Below, piece by piece: positions 1 to 8,270 of a stretch of 64,000 bases of DNA. The notes beneath the pieces were generated by a model. That model was not told the DNA's origin. It saw only the letters and a program-made list of their open reading frames with translations, and made no database searches. The DNA is from Kitasatospora azatica KCTC 9699 (GTDB lineage: Bacteria; Actinomycetota; Actinomycetes; Streptomycetales; Streptomycetaceae). Within the stretch, counting starts at the first letter, position 1. Every line of letters begins with the position of its first letter. The position numbers were made by a program, and so were the translations under genes. The stretch spans positions 4,092,001 to 4,156,000 of the forward strand of contig NZ_JQMO01000003.1 in assembly GCF_000744785.1 (NCBI RefSeq), given 5' to 3'.

Positions 1-876
1 GGCCTGGTGCAGATGACCCGCAAGCGGGTCGGCCAGGGCCTGCTGGAGTCCTTCTCCGAGTCCTGCGTGCACTGCAACGGGCGCGGCGTGATCGTCCACA
101 TGGAGCAGCCGACCGCCCCCGGCGGCGGTGGCGGCCCGGTCGGCACCGCCGGCGAGGCCGCGGGCTCGAGCAAGCGCCGGCGTCGGGGCAAGGGCGGGGC
201 CGCGCACGAGGAGGCGCAGCCGCACCTGATCGCCGACGAGGCCGCCGAACACGAGCACGAGGAGTTCGAGCTGATCGTGCCGGAGGCGGCGGAGCCGGTC
301 GAGGTCGCCGAGGCCGCTGCGGTGGTCGAGCCGACCGAGGCGCCGCAGGCCGCCGAGCAGCCGGTGGTCGAGCAGCCCAGCCTGGTCGAGATCCCCGCCG
401 CCGCCGCGCCGACGGCCGGCCGCACCCGCCGCCGTGCGGTGCGCAGGGCCGCCGCCCCGGCGGGCGCGCCGGACCAGGCCGAGATCGTGGTCCTGCAGTC
501 GCGCGCCGACGCCGCGATGGAGGCGGCGCTGGCCGCCGCCGCGCAGCCGGCCCCGGCCGCCGAGGTCGCCGAGACCGAGGTCACGGTGGCCGAGGCCGCT
601 GCGACCGAGGCCGCGGAGCCCGCCGAAGCCGCGGAGCCCACCGAGGCGCCCGCCGCCGAGGAGGCCCCGGTGGCCGAGACCGAGGCGGCGGAGGCCGAGG
701 AGGCCCCCGCCCCGAAGAAGCGCGCTGCTCGCAAGACCGCCGCGAAGAAGACCACCGCCGCCAAGAAGACGACGGCAGCGGCAAAGAAGACCACCGCCCG
801 CAAGACCGCCACCAAGCGGACCAGCGCGGCGGCCAAGAAGGCAGCCGCCGCCGAGGGTGATTCGGCAGCGGAGTGA
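1..876 (+). CDS. rne: Ribonuclease E/G family protein, C-terminal part
   Basis: The gene enters from the left edge, so only the last 291 codons or so are present. The visible start carries the Zn-link motif of RNase E/G (CVHCNGRG), which holds two subunits together through zinc in this RNA-processing and decay endonuclease. After that come about 250 residues of low complexity: acidic Ala/Glu/Pro-rich sequence, then a basic tail of repeated KKTTA units over the last 50 residues that resembles histone H1-like tails. The catalytic S1 and RNase H-like parts lie outside the window. Position just upstream of rplU-rpmA-obgE is the usual one for streptomycete RNase E. The tail probably binds RNA or partner proteins; that is inference. 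Confidence 0.9.
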   Translation, partial: GLVQMTRKRVGQGLLESFSESCVHCNGRGVIVHMEQPTAPGGGGGPVGTAGEAAGSSKRRRRGKGGAAHEEAQPHLIADEAAEHEHEEFELIVPEAAEPVEVAEAAAVVEPTEAPQAAEQPVVEQPSLVEIPAAAAPTAGRTRRRAVRRAAAPAGAPDQAEIVVLQSRADAAMEAALAAAAQPAPAAEVAETEVTVAEAAATEAAEPAEAAEPTEAPAAEEAPVAETEAAEAEEAPAPKKRAARKTAAKKTTAAKKTTAAAKKTTARKTATKRTSAAAKKAAAAEGDSAAE

Positions 877-883
877 GCCCGGT

Positions 884-917
884 GGGTAGGGGGCGGGCGC
901 AGGCCCGTCCCCTACCC
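884..917 (+). terminator. Terminator after the RNase E gene
   Basis: Two 15-base arms (884-898 and 903-917) pair with one G-T wobble around a GCAG tetraloop. The hairpin starts 7 bases after the stop codon. There is no T tract, as is common for actinobacterial terminators. It separates the RNase gene from the rplU promoter. Confidence 0.75.
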
Positions 918-931
918 CCGTAGGGTCCGGT

Positions 932-960
932 TTGCCCCATGGGCAGCCAGTCCGTATTCT
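932..960 (+). promoter_or_regulatory. Probable rplU-rpmA promoter
   Basis: TTGCCC at 932-937 and TATTCT at 955-960 are separated by 17 bases, a good housekeeping-type promoter just after the RNase terminator. The predicted transcript begins near 967 and would carry a leader of about 134 bases before rplU. This leader contains short hairpins such as CCTTC-GCGA-GAAGG near 1010-1023, so ribosomal-protein feedback is possible but not shown. Confidence 0.55.
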
Positions 961-1100
961 TGACCCTCGGCGTGTCTACGCCATGCTCCCGAGCAGATCA
1001 CCTCCCGAACCTTCGCGAGAAGGAGCGGGGGAGGCCCCTGTGTCCATACCCAGGTGGCTGGCATCGAGAGTTCCGACCGAGTTAGGAAAGCAGGTACCGC

Positions 1101-1415
1101 ATGTACGCGATCGTTCGCGCCGGCGGCCGCCAGCACAAGGTCGCCGTCGGCGACGTGCTGGAGATCGACCGTGTTGACGTCAAGCCGGGTGACTCGGTGG
1201 AGCTCTCGACCATCCTGGTCGTCGACGGCGAGGCCGTCACCTCCGACCCGTGGGTGCTCGCCGGCGTGAAGGTCCACGCCGAGGTCGTCGACCACACCAA
1301 GGGCGAGAAGATCACGATCCTCCGCTACAAGAACAAGACCGGCTACCGTCGGCGCCAGGGTCACCGCCAGCGCCACACCGCCGTCCGCATCACGAGCATC
1401 GACTCCGCGAAGTAA
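1101..1415 (+). CDS. rplU: 50S ribosomal protein L21
   Basis: This 104-residue protein matches L21 along its whole length: MYAIVRAGGRQHKVAVGD at the start and the basic GYRRRQGHRQRHT segment near the end, which contacts 23S rRNA. The ATG is preceded by AGGAAAG and CAGGT purine stretches. L27 follows 16 bases downstream, the standard rplU-rpmA pair. The length and gene order are typical and nothing is missing. Confidence 0.98.
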   Translation: MYAIVRAGGRQHKVAVGDVLEIDRVDVKPGDSVELSTILVVDGEAVTSDPWVLAGVKVHAEVVDHTKGEKITILRYKNKTGYRRRQGHRQRHTAVRITSIDSAK

Positions 1416-1431
1416 GTAAGGGGATAGCGAG

Positions 1432-1689
1432 ATGGCACACAAGAAGGGCGCAAGCTCTACCCGGAACGGCCGCGACTCGAACGCCCAGCGCCTCGGCGTG
1501 AAGCGCTTCGGTGGCCAGGTCGTCAGCGCCGGCGAGATCCTGGTCCGCCAGCGTGGCACCCACTTCCACCCGGGTGCGGGCGTCGGTCGCGGTGGCGACG
1601 ACACCCTGTTCGCGCTGACCGCCGGTGCGGTGCAGTTCGGCACCCGTCGCGGCCGCAAGGTCGTCAACATCGTGGCCGTCGAGGCCTGA
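1432..1689 (+). CDS. rpmA: 50S ribosomal protein L27
   Basis: The 85-residue product starts MAHKKGASSTRNGRDSNAQ, the conserved L27 N-terminus that reaches into the peptidyl-transferase centre, followed by KRFGGQVV and the HFHPGAGVGRG segment. It has no N-terminal extension of the kind cleaved in Firmicutes. It is co-transcribed with rplU, 16 bases upstream. A terminator hairpin follows before obgE. Confidence 0.98.
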   Translation: MAHKKGASSTRNGRDSNAQRLGVKRFGGQVVSAGEILVRQRGTHFHPGAGVGRGGDDTLFALTAGAVQFGTRRGRKVVNIVAVEA

Positions 1690-1709
1690 TCCAGTCCTAA
1701 CTGGATCCT

Positions 1710-1751
1710 GCGCAGGGTGGATCGGGTCTTCCGGTCCACCCTGTGCTTTTT
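1710..1751 (+). terminator. Intrinsic terminator between rpmA and obgE
   Basis: Sixteen-base arms at 1710-1725 and 1731-1746 pair with a few wobbles around a GTCTT loop and are followed by TTTTT. A smaller hairpin (ATCCAG at 1689-1694 with CTGGAT at 1701-1706) sits directly on the rpmA stop. Together they should uncouple obgE from the ribosomal-protein genes, at least partly. Confidence 0.8.
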
Positions 1752-1784
1752 GGCTCAACCAACCGCCATCTGGAGGCATCCGTC

Positions 1785-3266
1785 ATGACCACCTTCGTGG
1801 ACCGCGTCGAACTGCACGTCGCCGCGGGTAACGGGGGCCACGGCTGCGCCTCCGTACACCGGGAGAAGTTCAAGCCGCTCGGCGGCCCGGACGGCGGAAA
1901 CGGCGGCGAGGGCGGCAGCGTCACCCTGGTGGTCGACGCCAACGTCACCACGCTGCTGGAGTACCACCACTCGCCCAAGCGCAAGGCCGGCAACGGCAAG
2001 CCGGGTGCGGGCGGCCACCGCACCGGCGGCAACGGCGAGGACATCGTGCTGCCCGTGCCGGACGGCACCGTGGTGCTCGACAAGCAGGGCAACGTGATGG
2101 CCGACCTGGTCGGTCACGGCACCACCTTCATCGCCGCGGCCGGCGGTCGCGGCGGCCTGGGCAACTCGGCGCTGGCCTCGTCCCGTCGCAAGGCCCCCGG
2201 CTTCGCGCTGCTCGGCGAGCCGGGCGAGGCCCGCGACATCGTGATGGAGCTCAAGTCCGTCGCCGACGTCGCCCTGGTGGGTTACCCGAGCGCGGGCAAG
2301 TCCTCGCTCATCTCGGTGCTCTCGGCGGCCAAGCCGAAGATCGCCGACTACCCCTTCACCACCCTGATCCCCAACCTCGGCGTGGTCACCGCCGGCGAGA
2401 CCGTCTACACGGTCGCCGACGTCCCCGGTCTGATCCCGGGCGCCAGCCAGGGCAAGGGCCTGGGTCTGGAGTTCCTGCGCCACGTGGAGCGCTGCAGCGT
2501 CCTGGTGCACGTGCTGGACTGCGCCACCCTCGAGCCGGGCCGCGACCCGCTCACCGACCTCGAGACGATCGAGGACGAGCTGGCCCAGTACGGCGGTCTG
2601 GAGGACCGGCCGCGGCTGGTCGCGCTCAACAAGGTGGACGTGCCGGACGGCCAGGACATCGCCGACCTGACCCGCGAGTCCCTGGAGGAGCGCGGCTACC
2701 GGGTCTTCGAGGTCTCCGCCGCCTCCCGCAAGGGCCTGCGCGAGCTGAGCTTCGCGATGGCCGGCATCGTCTCCGAGGCGCGGGCCGCCAAGCCGATCGA
2801 GGAGTCCACCCGGATCGTGCTGCGCCCGGCCGCCGTGGACGACGAAGGCTTCACCGTCATCGAGGAGGACGGCGCCTACCGGGTGCGCGGCATCAAGCCG
2901 GAGCGCTGGGTGCGCCAGACCGACTTCTCCAACGACGAGGCCGTCGGCTACCTCGCGGACCGGCTGGCCCGGCTCGGCGTCGAGGACAAGCTGTGGAAGG
3001 TCGGCGCGCACGAGGGTGACACCGTCATCATCGGCCCCGACGAGAACGCCGTGGTCTTCGACTGGGAGCCCACCATGGCCGCCGGCGCCGAGATGCTCGG
3101 CCGCCGTGGCGAGGACCACCGGATGGACAGCCCGCGTCCGGCCGTGGACCGCCGCCGCGAGAAGCAGAAGGGCCGGGACGCCGCCGAGGCCGAGTTCCTC
3201 GCCTTCGAGGCGCTCTCCTCCGGCCGCGCCGCCGCGCTCGACGAGGGCGACGACGAGGACTTCTAG
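1785..3266 (+). CDS. obgE: GTPase Obg/CgtA
   Basis: This is a 493-residue Obg GTPase acting in late 50S ribosome assembly and linked to stress and development control in streptomycetes. The glycine-rich Obg fold fills about the first 158 residues, then comes the G domain with GYPSAGKS (P-loop), DVPG and NKVD, then an OCT domain, and finally an acidic and basic tail of about 60 residues ending DEGDDEDF. The ATG at 1785 was chosen because GGAGG lies 8 bases upstream and the Obg fold starts immediately (MTTFVDRVELHVAAG); an upstream GTG at 1743 lies inside the preceding terminator. All nucleotide-binding motifs are intact. Confidence 0.97.
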   Translation: MTTFVDRVELHVAAGNGGHGCASVHREKFKPLGGPDGGNGGEGGSVTLVVDANVTTLLEYHHSPKRKAGNGKPGAGGHRTGGNGEDIVLPVPDGTVVLDKQGNVMADLVGHGTTFIAAAGGRGGLGNSALASSRRKAPGFALLGEPGEARDIVMELKSVADVALVGYPSAGKSSLISVLSAAKPKIADYPFTTLIPNLGVVTAGETVYTVADVPGLIPGASQGKGLGLEFLRHVERCSVLVHVLDCATLEPGRDPLTDLETIEDELAQYGGLEDRPRLVALNKVDVPDGQDIADLTRESLEERGYRVFEVSAASRKGLRELSFAMAGIVSEARAAKPIEESTRIVLRPAAVDDEGFTVIEEDGAYRVRGIKPERWVRQTDFSNDEAVGYLADRLARLGVEDKLWKVGAHEGDTVIIGPDENAVVFDWEPTMAAGAEMLGRRGEDHRMDSPRPAVDRRREKQKGRDAAEAEFLAFEALSSGRAAALDEGDDEDF

Positions 3267-3354
3267 TCCACCGGATGAAACTTGGTGCCGACCGGCCCGG
3301 GATTTCGCGTAGATTGCGCGAGAACCCGGGCCGGAAGAGCGTGAAGGACAGTCG

Positions 3355-4491
3355 ATGACCGAGCAGACCCTGCGTCAGGACGTCCTGACCGCCCGCCGGA
3401 TCGTGGTCAAGGTCGGCTCCTCCTCGCTCACCACGGCGGCCGGCGGGCTGGACGCGGACCGGGTCGACGCGCTGGTCGACGCGCTCGCCACCCGGCTCGG
3501 CGAGCCCGCGGCGCCGGAGATCGTGCTGGTCTCCTCCGGTGCGATCGCGGCCGGCCTGTCCCCGCTCGGGCTGGAGAAGCGCCCCTCGGACCTGGCCCGC
3601 CAGCAGGCCGCCGCCAGCGTCGGCCAGGGCCTGCTGGTGGCCCGCTACACCGCCTCCTTCGCGCGCTACGGCCGCCGGGTCGGCCAGGTGCTGCTGACCG
3701 CCGAGGACGCCAGCCGCCGCGCGCACTACCGCAACGCCTACCGCACCCTGGACCAGCTGCTCGCGATGGGCGCCGTGCCGGTGGTCAACGAGAACGACAC
3801 GGTGGCCACCGCCGAAATCAAGTTCGGGGACAACGACCGGCTCGCCGCGCTGGTCGCCCACCTGGTCCGGGCCGACCTGCTGATCCTGCTCTCCGACGTG
3901 GACGGCCTCTACGACGGCGACCCGAGCAAGCCGGGCAGCAAGCGGATCGACGAGGTGCACGGCCCGCAGGACCTGGCCGGCGTCGAGATCGGCAGCGTCG
4001 GCAAGGCGGGGGTCGGCACCGGCGGCATGGTGACCAAGGTCGAGGCGGCCCGGATCGCCACCGGCGCGGGCATCCCGGTGGTGCTGACCGCCGCCCGGCA
4101 CGCCGCCGCCGCGCTGGCCGGCCGCCGTACCGGCACCCTGTTCACCCGGACCGGCTCGCGCACCGCCGACCGGCTGCTCTGGCTGGCCCACGCCAGCAGC
4201 CCGCGCGGCGCCCTGCACCTGGACGCCGGTGCGGTGCACGCGGTGGTGGAGGGCGGCAAGTCGCTGCTGCCGGCCGGGGTCACCAAGGTGGACGGGGAGT
4301 TCGCCGCGGGTGATCCGGTCGACCTTCTTGGCGAAAACGGCAACATCGTGGCCCGTGGCCTGGTCAACTTTGATGCGAGGGAGCTGCCGCGCCTGCTCGG
4401 CCGGTCGACGCGGGACCTGGCTCAGGAGCTCGGTGCCGCGTACGAGCGCGAGGTCATCCACCGGGACGACCTGGTCGTGCTGCGCGGCTGA
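3355..4491 (+). CDS. proB: Glutamate 5-kinase
   Basis: The 378-residue enzyme phosphorylates glutamate at the gamma position, the first committed step of proline synthesis. The amino-acid-kinase domain (about residues 15-270) shows KVGSSSLT, the VSSGAIAAG loop, NENDTVAT and DNDRLAA; a C-terminal PUA domain covers about residues 285-370. ATG 3355 follows GAAGGA with suitable spacing. Its stop is covered by a 16-base tandem repeat. A small unknown gene separates it from proA, as in other streptomycetes. Confidence 0.97.
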   Translation: MTEQTLRQDVLTARRIVVKVGSSSLTTAAGGLDADRVDALVDALATRLGEPAAPEIVLVSSGAIAAGLSPLGLEKRPSDLARQQAAASVGQGLLVARYTASFARYGRRVGQVLLTAEDASRRAHYRNAYRTLDQLLAMGAVPVVNENDTVATAEIKFGDNDRLAALVAHLVRADLLILLSDVDGLYDGDPSKPGSKRIDEVHGPQDLAGVEIGSVGKAGVGTGGMVTKVEAARIATGAGIPVVLTAARHAAAALAGRRTGTLFTRTGSRTADRLLWLAHASSPRGALHLDAGAVHAVVEGGKSLLPAGVTKVDGEFAAGDPVDLLGENGNIVARGLVNFDARELPRLLGRSTRDLAQELGAAYEREVIHRDDLVVLRG

Positions 4492-4519
4492 CGGTCCGTC
4501 CGACTGACGGTCCGTCCGA
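4488..4519 (+). repeat. Tandem 16-base repeat over the proB stop codon
   Basis: CTGACGGTCCGTCCGA occurs twice without a gap (4488-4503, 4504-4519). The proB TGA lies inside the first copy. Each copy contains a near-palindromic TGACGG-T-CCGTC(A) core that recurs at other stop codons in this window. Confidence 0.9.
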
Positions 4520-4592
4520 TGGGTGCCCCCGGCCCGGTTGTCGGGCGGCGGGCGCCGACCCGGCACAGGCCAGCGTCGAACAGGAGGCCGCG

Positions 4593-5084
4593 GTGGGACT
4601 CAGGCGCGACCGAGCGCTGCCCGGAGCGAGGGTGGGGGAGCAGCGGGCCACCGTCCGGCAACTGCATCCCAGGAGCGCCCAGGCCGAGGAGGCCCAGTGC
4701 GAGGAGGCCCCGAGCGAGGAGGTCCAACGTGAGGAGGTCCAGTCCGGCCGGCTCTGGCACGTGGTGCTCAGCCTGGCGGGCGAGGTGACCCCGCTCGGGA
4801 CGCTGCGGGCCGGCCTCGAGCGGCTGGCGCACGACCACTCCTTCTTCCTGACCGCCCGGTACGCCGCCGACCACGCCGAGATCCGCTACTGGGAACAGGC
4901 CCGCGACCTGCACGACGCCGCCGCCATCGCGCTGCGCCTGTGGGGCGAGCACAAGGCCAGCGCCAAGCTGCCGCCCTGGGAGATCGTCGGCCTCGAGGTG
5001 GTCGACCGGGCCACCTACCACCAGCGGATGGCCGAGGGCTTCGGCCAGCCCACCTCGCAGCTGGGCGGCGTGCACCCGTATTGA
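4593..5084 (+). CDS. Conserved actinobacterial protein of unknown function between proB and proA
   Basis: The 163-residue product is not a recognised enzyme family. Residues 1-50 are poorly ordered and include four degenerate 15-base repeats that read as EE(A/V)xxx. The ordered part starts around GRLWHVVLSLAGEV and continues to the end, with RATYHQRMAEGFG near the C-terminus. GTG 4593 is supported by AGGAGG five bases upstream. Each internal repeat also creates GAGGAGG, an SD-like sequence, so an internal start is conceivable. Its place between proB and proA suggests co-expression with proline synthesis but says nothing firm about function. Confidence 0.7.
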   Translation: MGLRRDRALPGARVGEQRATVRQLHPRSAQAEEAQCEEAPSEEVQREEVQSGRLWHVVLSLAGEVTPLGTLRAGLERLAHDHSFFLTARYAADHAEIRYWEQARDLHDAAAIALRLWGEHKASAKLPPWEIVGLEVVDRATYHQRMAEGFGQPTSQLGGVHPY

Positions 5085-5148
5085 CCAGGCGTCTCACCGG
5101 GTGAAAAGCGCGTCGGGAAAGCGCCCGGCAGTCGCTACCCTTCAGGGC

Positions 5149-6441
5149 ATGAGCATCGACAGCCCCGTCCTCGCCACCGCGCGCCGCGCCCGTACGGCGG
5201 CCGCGGCACTCGCCCCGCTGCCGCGCTCGGCCAAGGACGCCGCGCTGCTGGCGATCGCCGACGCGCTGACCGCCCGGGCCGGCGAGATCACCGCGGCCAA
5301 CGCCGAGGACGTCGAGCGGGCCCGCGCCGCCGGCACGCCCGAGTCGGTGATCGACCGGCTCACCCTGACCGAGGAGCGGATCGCCGCGATCGCCGCCGAT
5401 GTGCGCAGCGTCTGCGGGCTGCCCGACCCGGTGGGCGAGGTGGTGCGCGGCTACACGCTGCCCAACGGCCTGGACGTGCGTCAGATCCGGGTCCCGCTGG
5501 GCGTGGTGGGCATCATCTACGAGGCCCGCCCGAACGTCACGGTGGACGCCGCCGCGCTCTGCCTGAAGTCCGGCAACGCCGTGCTGCTGCGCGGCTCCGC
5601 CTCCGCGTACCGCTCCAACACCGCGCTGGTCGCGGTGCTGCGGGACGCGGTCGAGGCGGCCGGGCTGCCCGCCGACGTGATCCAGCTGGTCCCGGGCGAG
5701 AGCCGGGACTCGGTGACCGAGCTGATGCGGGCCCGCGGCCTGGTCGACGTGCTGATCCCGCGCGGCGGCGCCTCGCTGATCAAGACCGTGGTGGAGGGCT
5801 CCACCGTGCCGGTGATCGAGACCGGCACCGGCAACTGCCATGTCTACGTGGACGCGAAGACCGATCTGGCGATGGCGGTGGGCATCCTGCTCAACTCCAA
5901 GGCGCAGCGGGTCAGCGTCTGCAACTCCGCCGAGACCCTGCTGGTCCACCAGGACGTGGCCGAGGAGTTCCTGCCGCTCGCGCTGGCGGCGCTGGCCGAG
6001 GCCGGGGTGACGGTGCACGGCGACGAGGCGGTGCTCAAGCTGGCCGAGGGCTCGCCCGCGACGGTCGTCCCCGCCACCGAGGAGGACTGGGGCACCGAGT
6101 ACCTCTCCTACGACCTGGCGGCCGCCGTGGTCCCCTCGCTGGAGGCCGCCGTCGCGCACATCCGGGAGTGGTCCTCCGGTCACACCGAGGCGATCGTCAC
6201 CACCTCGCAGGCCGCCGCCCGGCGCTTCACCCAGCTGGTCGACTCGACCACGGTCGCAGTCAACGCCTCCACCCGGTTCACCGACGGGGGTGAGTTCGGT
6301 TTCGGTGCCGAGATCGGCATCTCCACCCAGAAGCTGCACGCCCGCGGCCCGATGGGCCTGCCGGAACTGACCTCCACCAAGTACATCGTCACTGGTGACG
6401 GGCATGTCCGCGGCGAGGCCACCCAGACCGTCGGCGGCTGA
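5149..6441 (+). CDS. proA: Glutamate-5-semialdehyde dehydrogenase (gamma-glutamyl phosphate reductase)
   Basis: This 430-residue NADPH-dependent reductase turns gamma-glutamyl phosphate into glutamate semialdehyde, the step after ProB. It is an aldehyde-dehydrogenase-fold protein: the cofactor region shows VGIIYEARPNVTVD, the GNAVLLRGSASA loop follows, and the catalytic cysteine is in QRVSVCNSAETLL. ATG 5149 fits the family start; an in-frame GTG at 5101 would add 16 unrelated residues. A TACCCT -10-like box at 5136-5141 sits so close that the transcript may be nearly leaderless, giving proA its own promoter. Confidence 0.96.
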   Translation: MSIDSPVLATARRARTAAAALAPLPRSAKDAALLAIADALTARAGEITAANAEDVERARAAGTPESVIDRLTLTEERIAAIAADVRSVCGLPDPVGEVVRGYTLPNGLDVRQIRVPLGVVGIIYEARPNVTVDAAALCLKSGNAVLLRGSASAYRSNTALVAVLRDAVEAAGLPADVIQLVPGESRDSVTELMRARGLVDVLIPRGGASLIKTVVEGSTVPVIETGTGNCHVYVDAKTDLAMAVGILLNSKAQRVSVCNSAETLLVHQDVAEEFLPLALAALAEAGVTVHGDEAVLKLAEGSPATVVPATEEDWGTEYLSYDLAAAVVPSLEAAVAHIREWSSGHTEAIVTTSQAAARRFTQLVDSTTVAVNASTRFTDGGEFGFGAEIGISTQKLHARGPMGLPELTSTKYIVTGDGHVRGEATQTVGG

Positions 6442-6525
6442 CCGGAGCAACCTGACGCACCGTCGGGCCAGGCCAAGTGCCGGGAGGCACAGACAAATCG
6501 CGCGCCCGGTAATACGCTGATTCCC

Positions 6526-7116
6526 GTGGCTGAGGAAGTGGGGGACTCGCCGTACTCCGACGGCGACGACCACGGTGCAGCGGACGACGAGTTCGCCACC
6601 GTGGTCCTTGACGAGGCTTTCGTCCGTTCCGCCGCCGTGCACGAGCCGAGCGCCAGAGAGCGCCAGCTGGCCGCCGCCGAGACCCGCAACGAGCCCGAGC
6701 CGGGGTCGATCGGCTGGGTGGCGCGCGAGCTCGGCTCCGAGCACTACGACGGACTTCCGCTGGAACTTCGCCCGCACCCCTCCGGTGTGGAGGACGACCG
6801 GATCTACACCGATCCGTGGGTCGGTTCAGGTCTGGGCCGGCGCCGGGCGGTGCGCTGGCCGGGCTACAGCCCGCGCCCGGAGGTCGGCGGCCGGCAGCAG
6901 GTGGCCCAGCAGCGCTGGCACCGTCCGCTGGCCTGGGTGCTGGTGATCGTGATGGGCGTCAGCCTGGTCGCGGTCGCGGTGGCTGCGGTCTACCGGGGCG
7001 GCGGCGCGCTGCCGGGGAAGCGGCCGGTGGTGGGCACCAGCGGCCCGGCCTCACCGGCGCCGACGGCGGTCCGGGCGGACCCGGGTACGGTCGCCGTCCC
7101 GCAGCCCGCCGGCTGA
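6526..7116 (+). CDS. Membrane protein of unknown function, first of a paralogous pair
   Basis: The 196-residue protein has an acidic cytoplasmic N-terminus, one membrane segment around residues 140-163 (WVLVIVMGVSLVAVAVAAVY) and a short Pro/Ala-rich outer tail. Near the start it carries DEFATVVLDEAFVRSAAVHE, which is also found in the next gene. GTG 6526 lies 7 bases after a TACGCT -10-like box (6514-6519), so the message is probably leaderless. No enzymatic motif is visible. It is likely a small membrane adaptor, conserved next to proA in relatives. Confidence 0.7.
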   Translation: MAEEVGDSPYSDGDDHGAADDEFATVVLDEAFVRSAAVHEPSARERQLAAAETRNEPEPGSIGWVARELGSEHYDGLPLELRPHPSGVEDDRIYTDPWVGSGLGRRRAVRWPGYSPRPEVGGRQQVAQQRWHRPLAWVLVIVMGVSLVAVAVAAVYRGGGALPGKRPVVGTSGPASPAPTAVRADPGTVAVPQPAG

Positions 7117-7199
7117 CGTCCGGGTGCGGATCCCGAGCGGACCGGGAAGTTGCCTCCCGGGCCTCGTTTCCGGGCTGCCCCGCGCTCTACTCTTGATTT

Positions 7200-8270
7200 A
7201 TGGGTGACCCGGGTGAGCCTCCGGAGGGTGCGCCCGAGGGCGGTTCCGGAAGCGATGACGAATACCGATCCGTCGTCTTCGACGAATCCTTCGTCCGAGC
7301 TGCCCGGATCACCGAACTCTCGGCCAGCGAGCGGCTGGGCGGGGGCGCCCCGCGCGCGGTCCGGCGCAAGCTGGGCCTGGGGACGCTCGCCTCGCTGCCC
7401 CGCCAGGCGCTGACCCTGCTGCTGCTCATCGTGCTGGCCTTCGGCGCGGCGGTGTACTTCGGGATCACCTCCCCGCAGCGCGAGGCGGCGCACGGCGGCC
7501 TGCAGCTGACCTCGCAGCTGACCGCGCTGACCACGGCCTCGGGGACGGTCCCGAGCGTCGACCCGAACAGCCCGTTCGCCTCACTCGCGGCCGCGGCGGG
7601 CTACGCGGACGGCAGCGCGGGCCTCGGCCTGCCTGCCGCCCGTACCGCGACCGCGCACTTCAACCAGGCCCAGGTGAACGCGGCGGTGGACACCGCGCGC
7701 CGCTACCTGGAGGCCTCCGAGCTGACCCCGGCGGTACTGGTGCAGGGCGAGACGGCGCCGGTGCGGGCGCTGGTGGCGCCGGCCGAGCAGGCCCAGTTCG
7801 ACCAGAGCGCGACCTCCCCGAGCGACGACCAGCACCATGCGCTGACCGGCTGGATGGTCCGCTTCGACCCGATGAAGGTCGCGCTGGCCAGTGACACCGT
7901 CAAGGTGGCCGGTTCGGTGGCCGTCACCGAGCTCGACCCGTCGACCCTGGAGATCACCAGCGACCACACCCTGGTCTACGCGCTGCGCCCGGCCGGGGCG
8001 GCCGGCGCCCAGCCGGTGAGCCTCTACACGGTCCGCCGCGAGGTCCGCTTCGACCTCGACCGCACCGATGTCGCGGTCGCGCAGCTGAAGGTGGTGGACA
8101 CGGTCGAGCAGGCCGGCCCGTCCCCCTGCGGCGTGGCCCAGGGCGAGTACCTGCAGCCGCTGGCCTACGCCGCCGGTCAGCCGGCCGGCCGGCCCGGCCC
8201 GGTCGACCCGGCCGACCGGGCGAACCCGGCCTGGCAGAGCTGCGCGGTCATGGCGACGCCGAAGGGCTGA
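7200..8270 (+). CDS. Membrane protein of unknown function, second of a paralogous pair
   Basis: The 356-residue product repeats the N-terminal motif of its neighbour (DEYRSVVFDESFVRAARITE), then has one membrane segment near residues 60-85 (LPRQALTLLLLIVLAFGAAVY) and a large extracytoplasmic domain of about 270 residues with no recognised family. ATG 7200 follows a TACTCT -10-like box at 7188-7193, again suggesting a leaderless transcript. Its 3' end overlaps the convergent histidine kinase gene by 23 bases. The shared motif suggests both proteins contact the same cytoplasmic partner; that is inference. Confidence 0.72.
   Translation: MGDPGEPPEGAPEGGSGSDDEYRSVVFDESFVRAARITELSASERLGGGAPRAVRRKLGLGTLASLPRQALTLLLLIVLAFGAAVYFGITSPQREAAHGGLQLTSQLTALTTASGTVPSVDPNSPFASLAAAAGYADGSAGLGLPAARTATAHFNQAQVNAAVDTARRYLEASELTPAVLVQGETAPVRALVAPAEQAQFDQSATSPSDDQHHALTGWMVRFDPMKVALASDTVKVAGSVAVTELDPSTLEITSDHTLVYALRPAGAAGAQPVSLYTVRREVRFDLDRTDVAVAQLKVVDTVEQAGPSPCGVAQGEYLQPLAYAAGQPAGRPGPVDPADRANPAWQSCAVMATPKG

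Noticed and set aside
7703..7969. Ser/Ala-rich minus-strand frame within the second paralogous membrane protein
   Set aside because: It has no SD, no domain and lies wholly antisense to a gene with a clear membrane topology.
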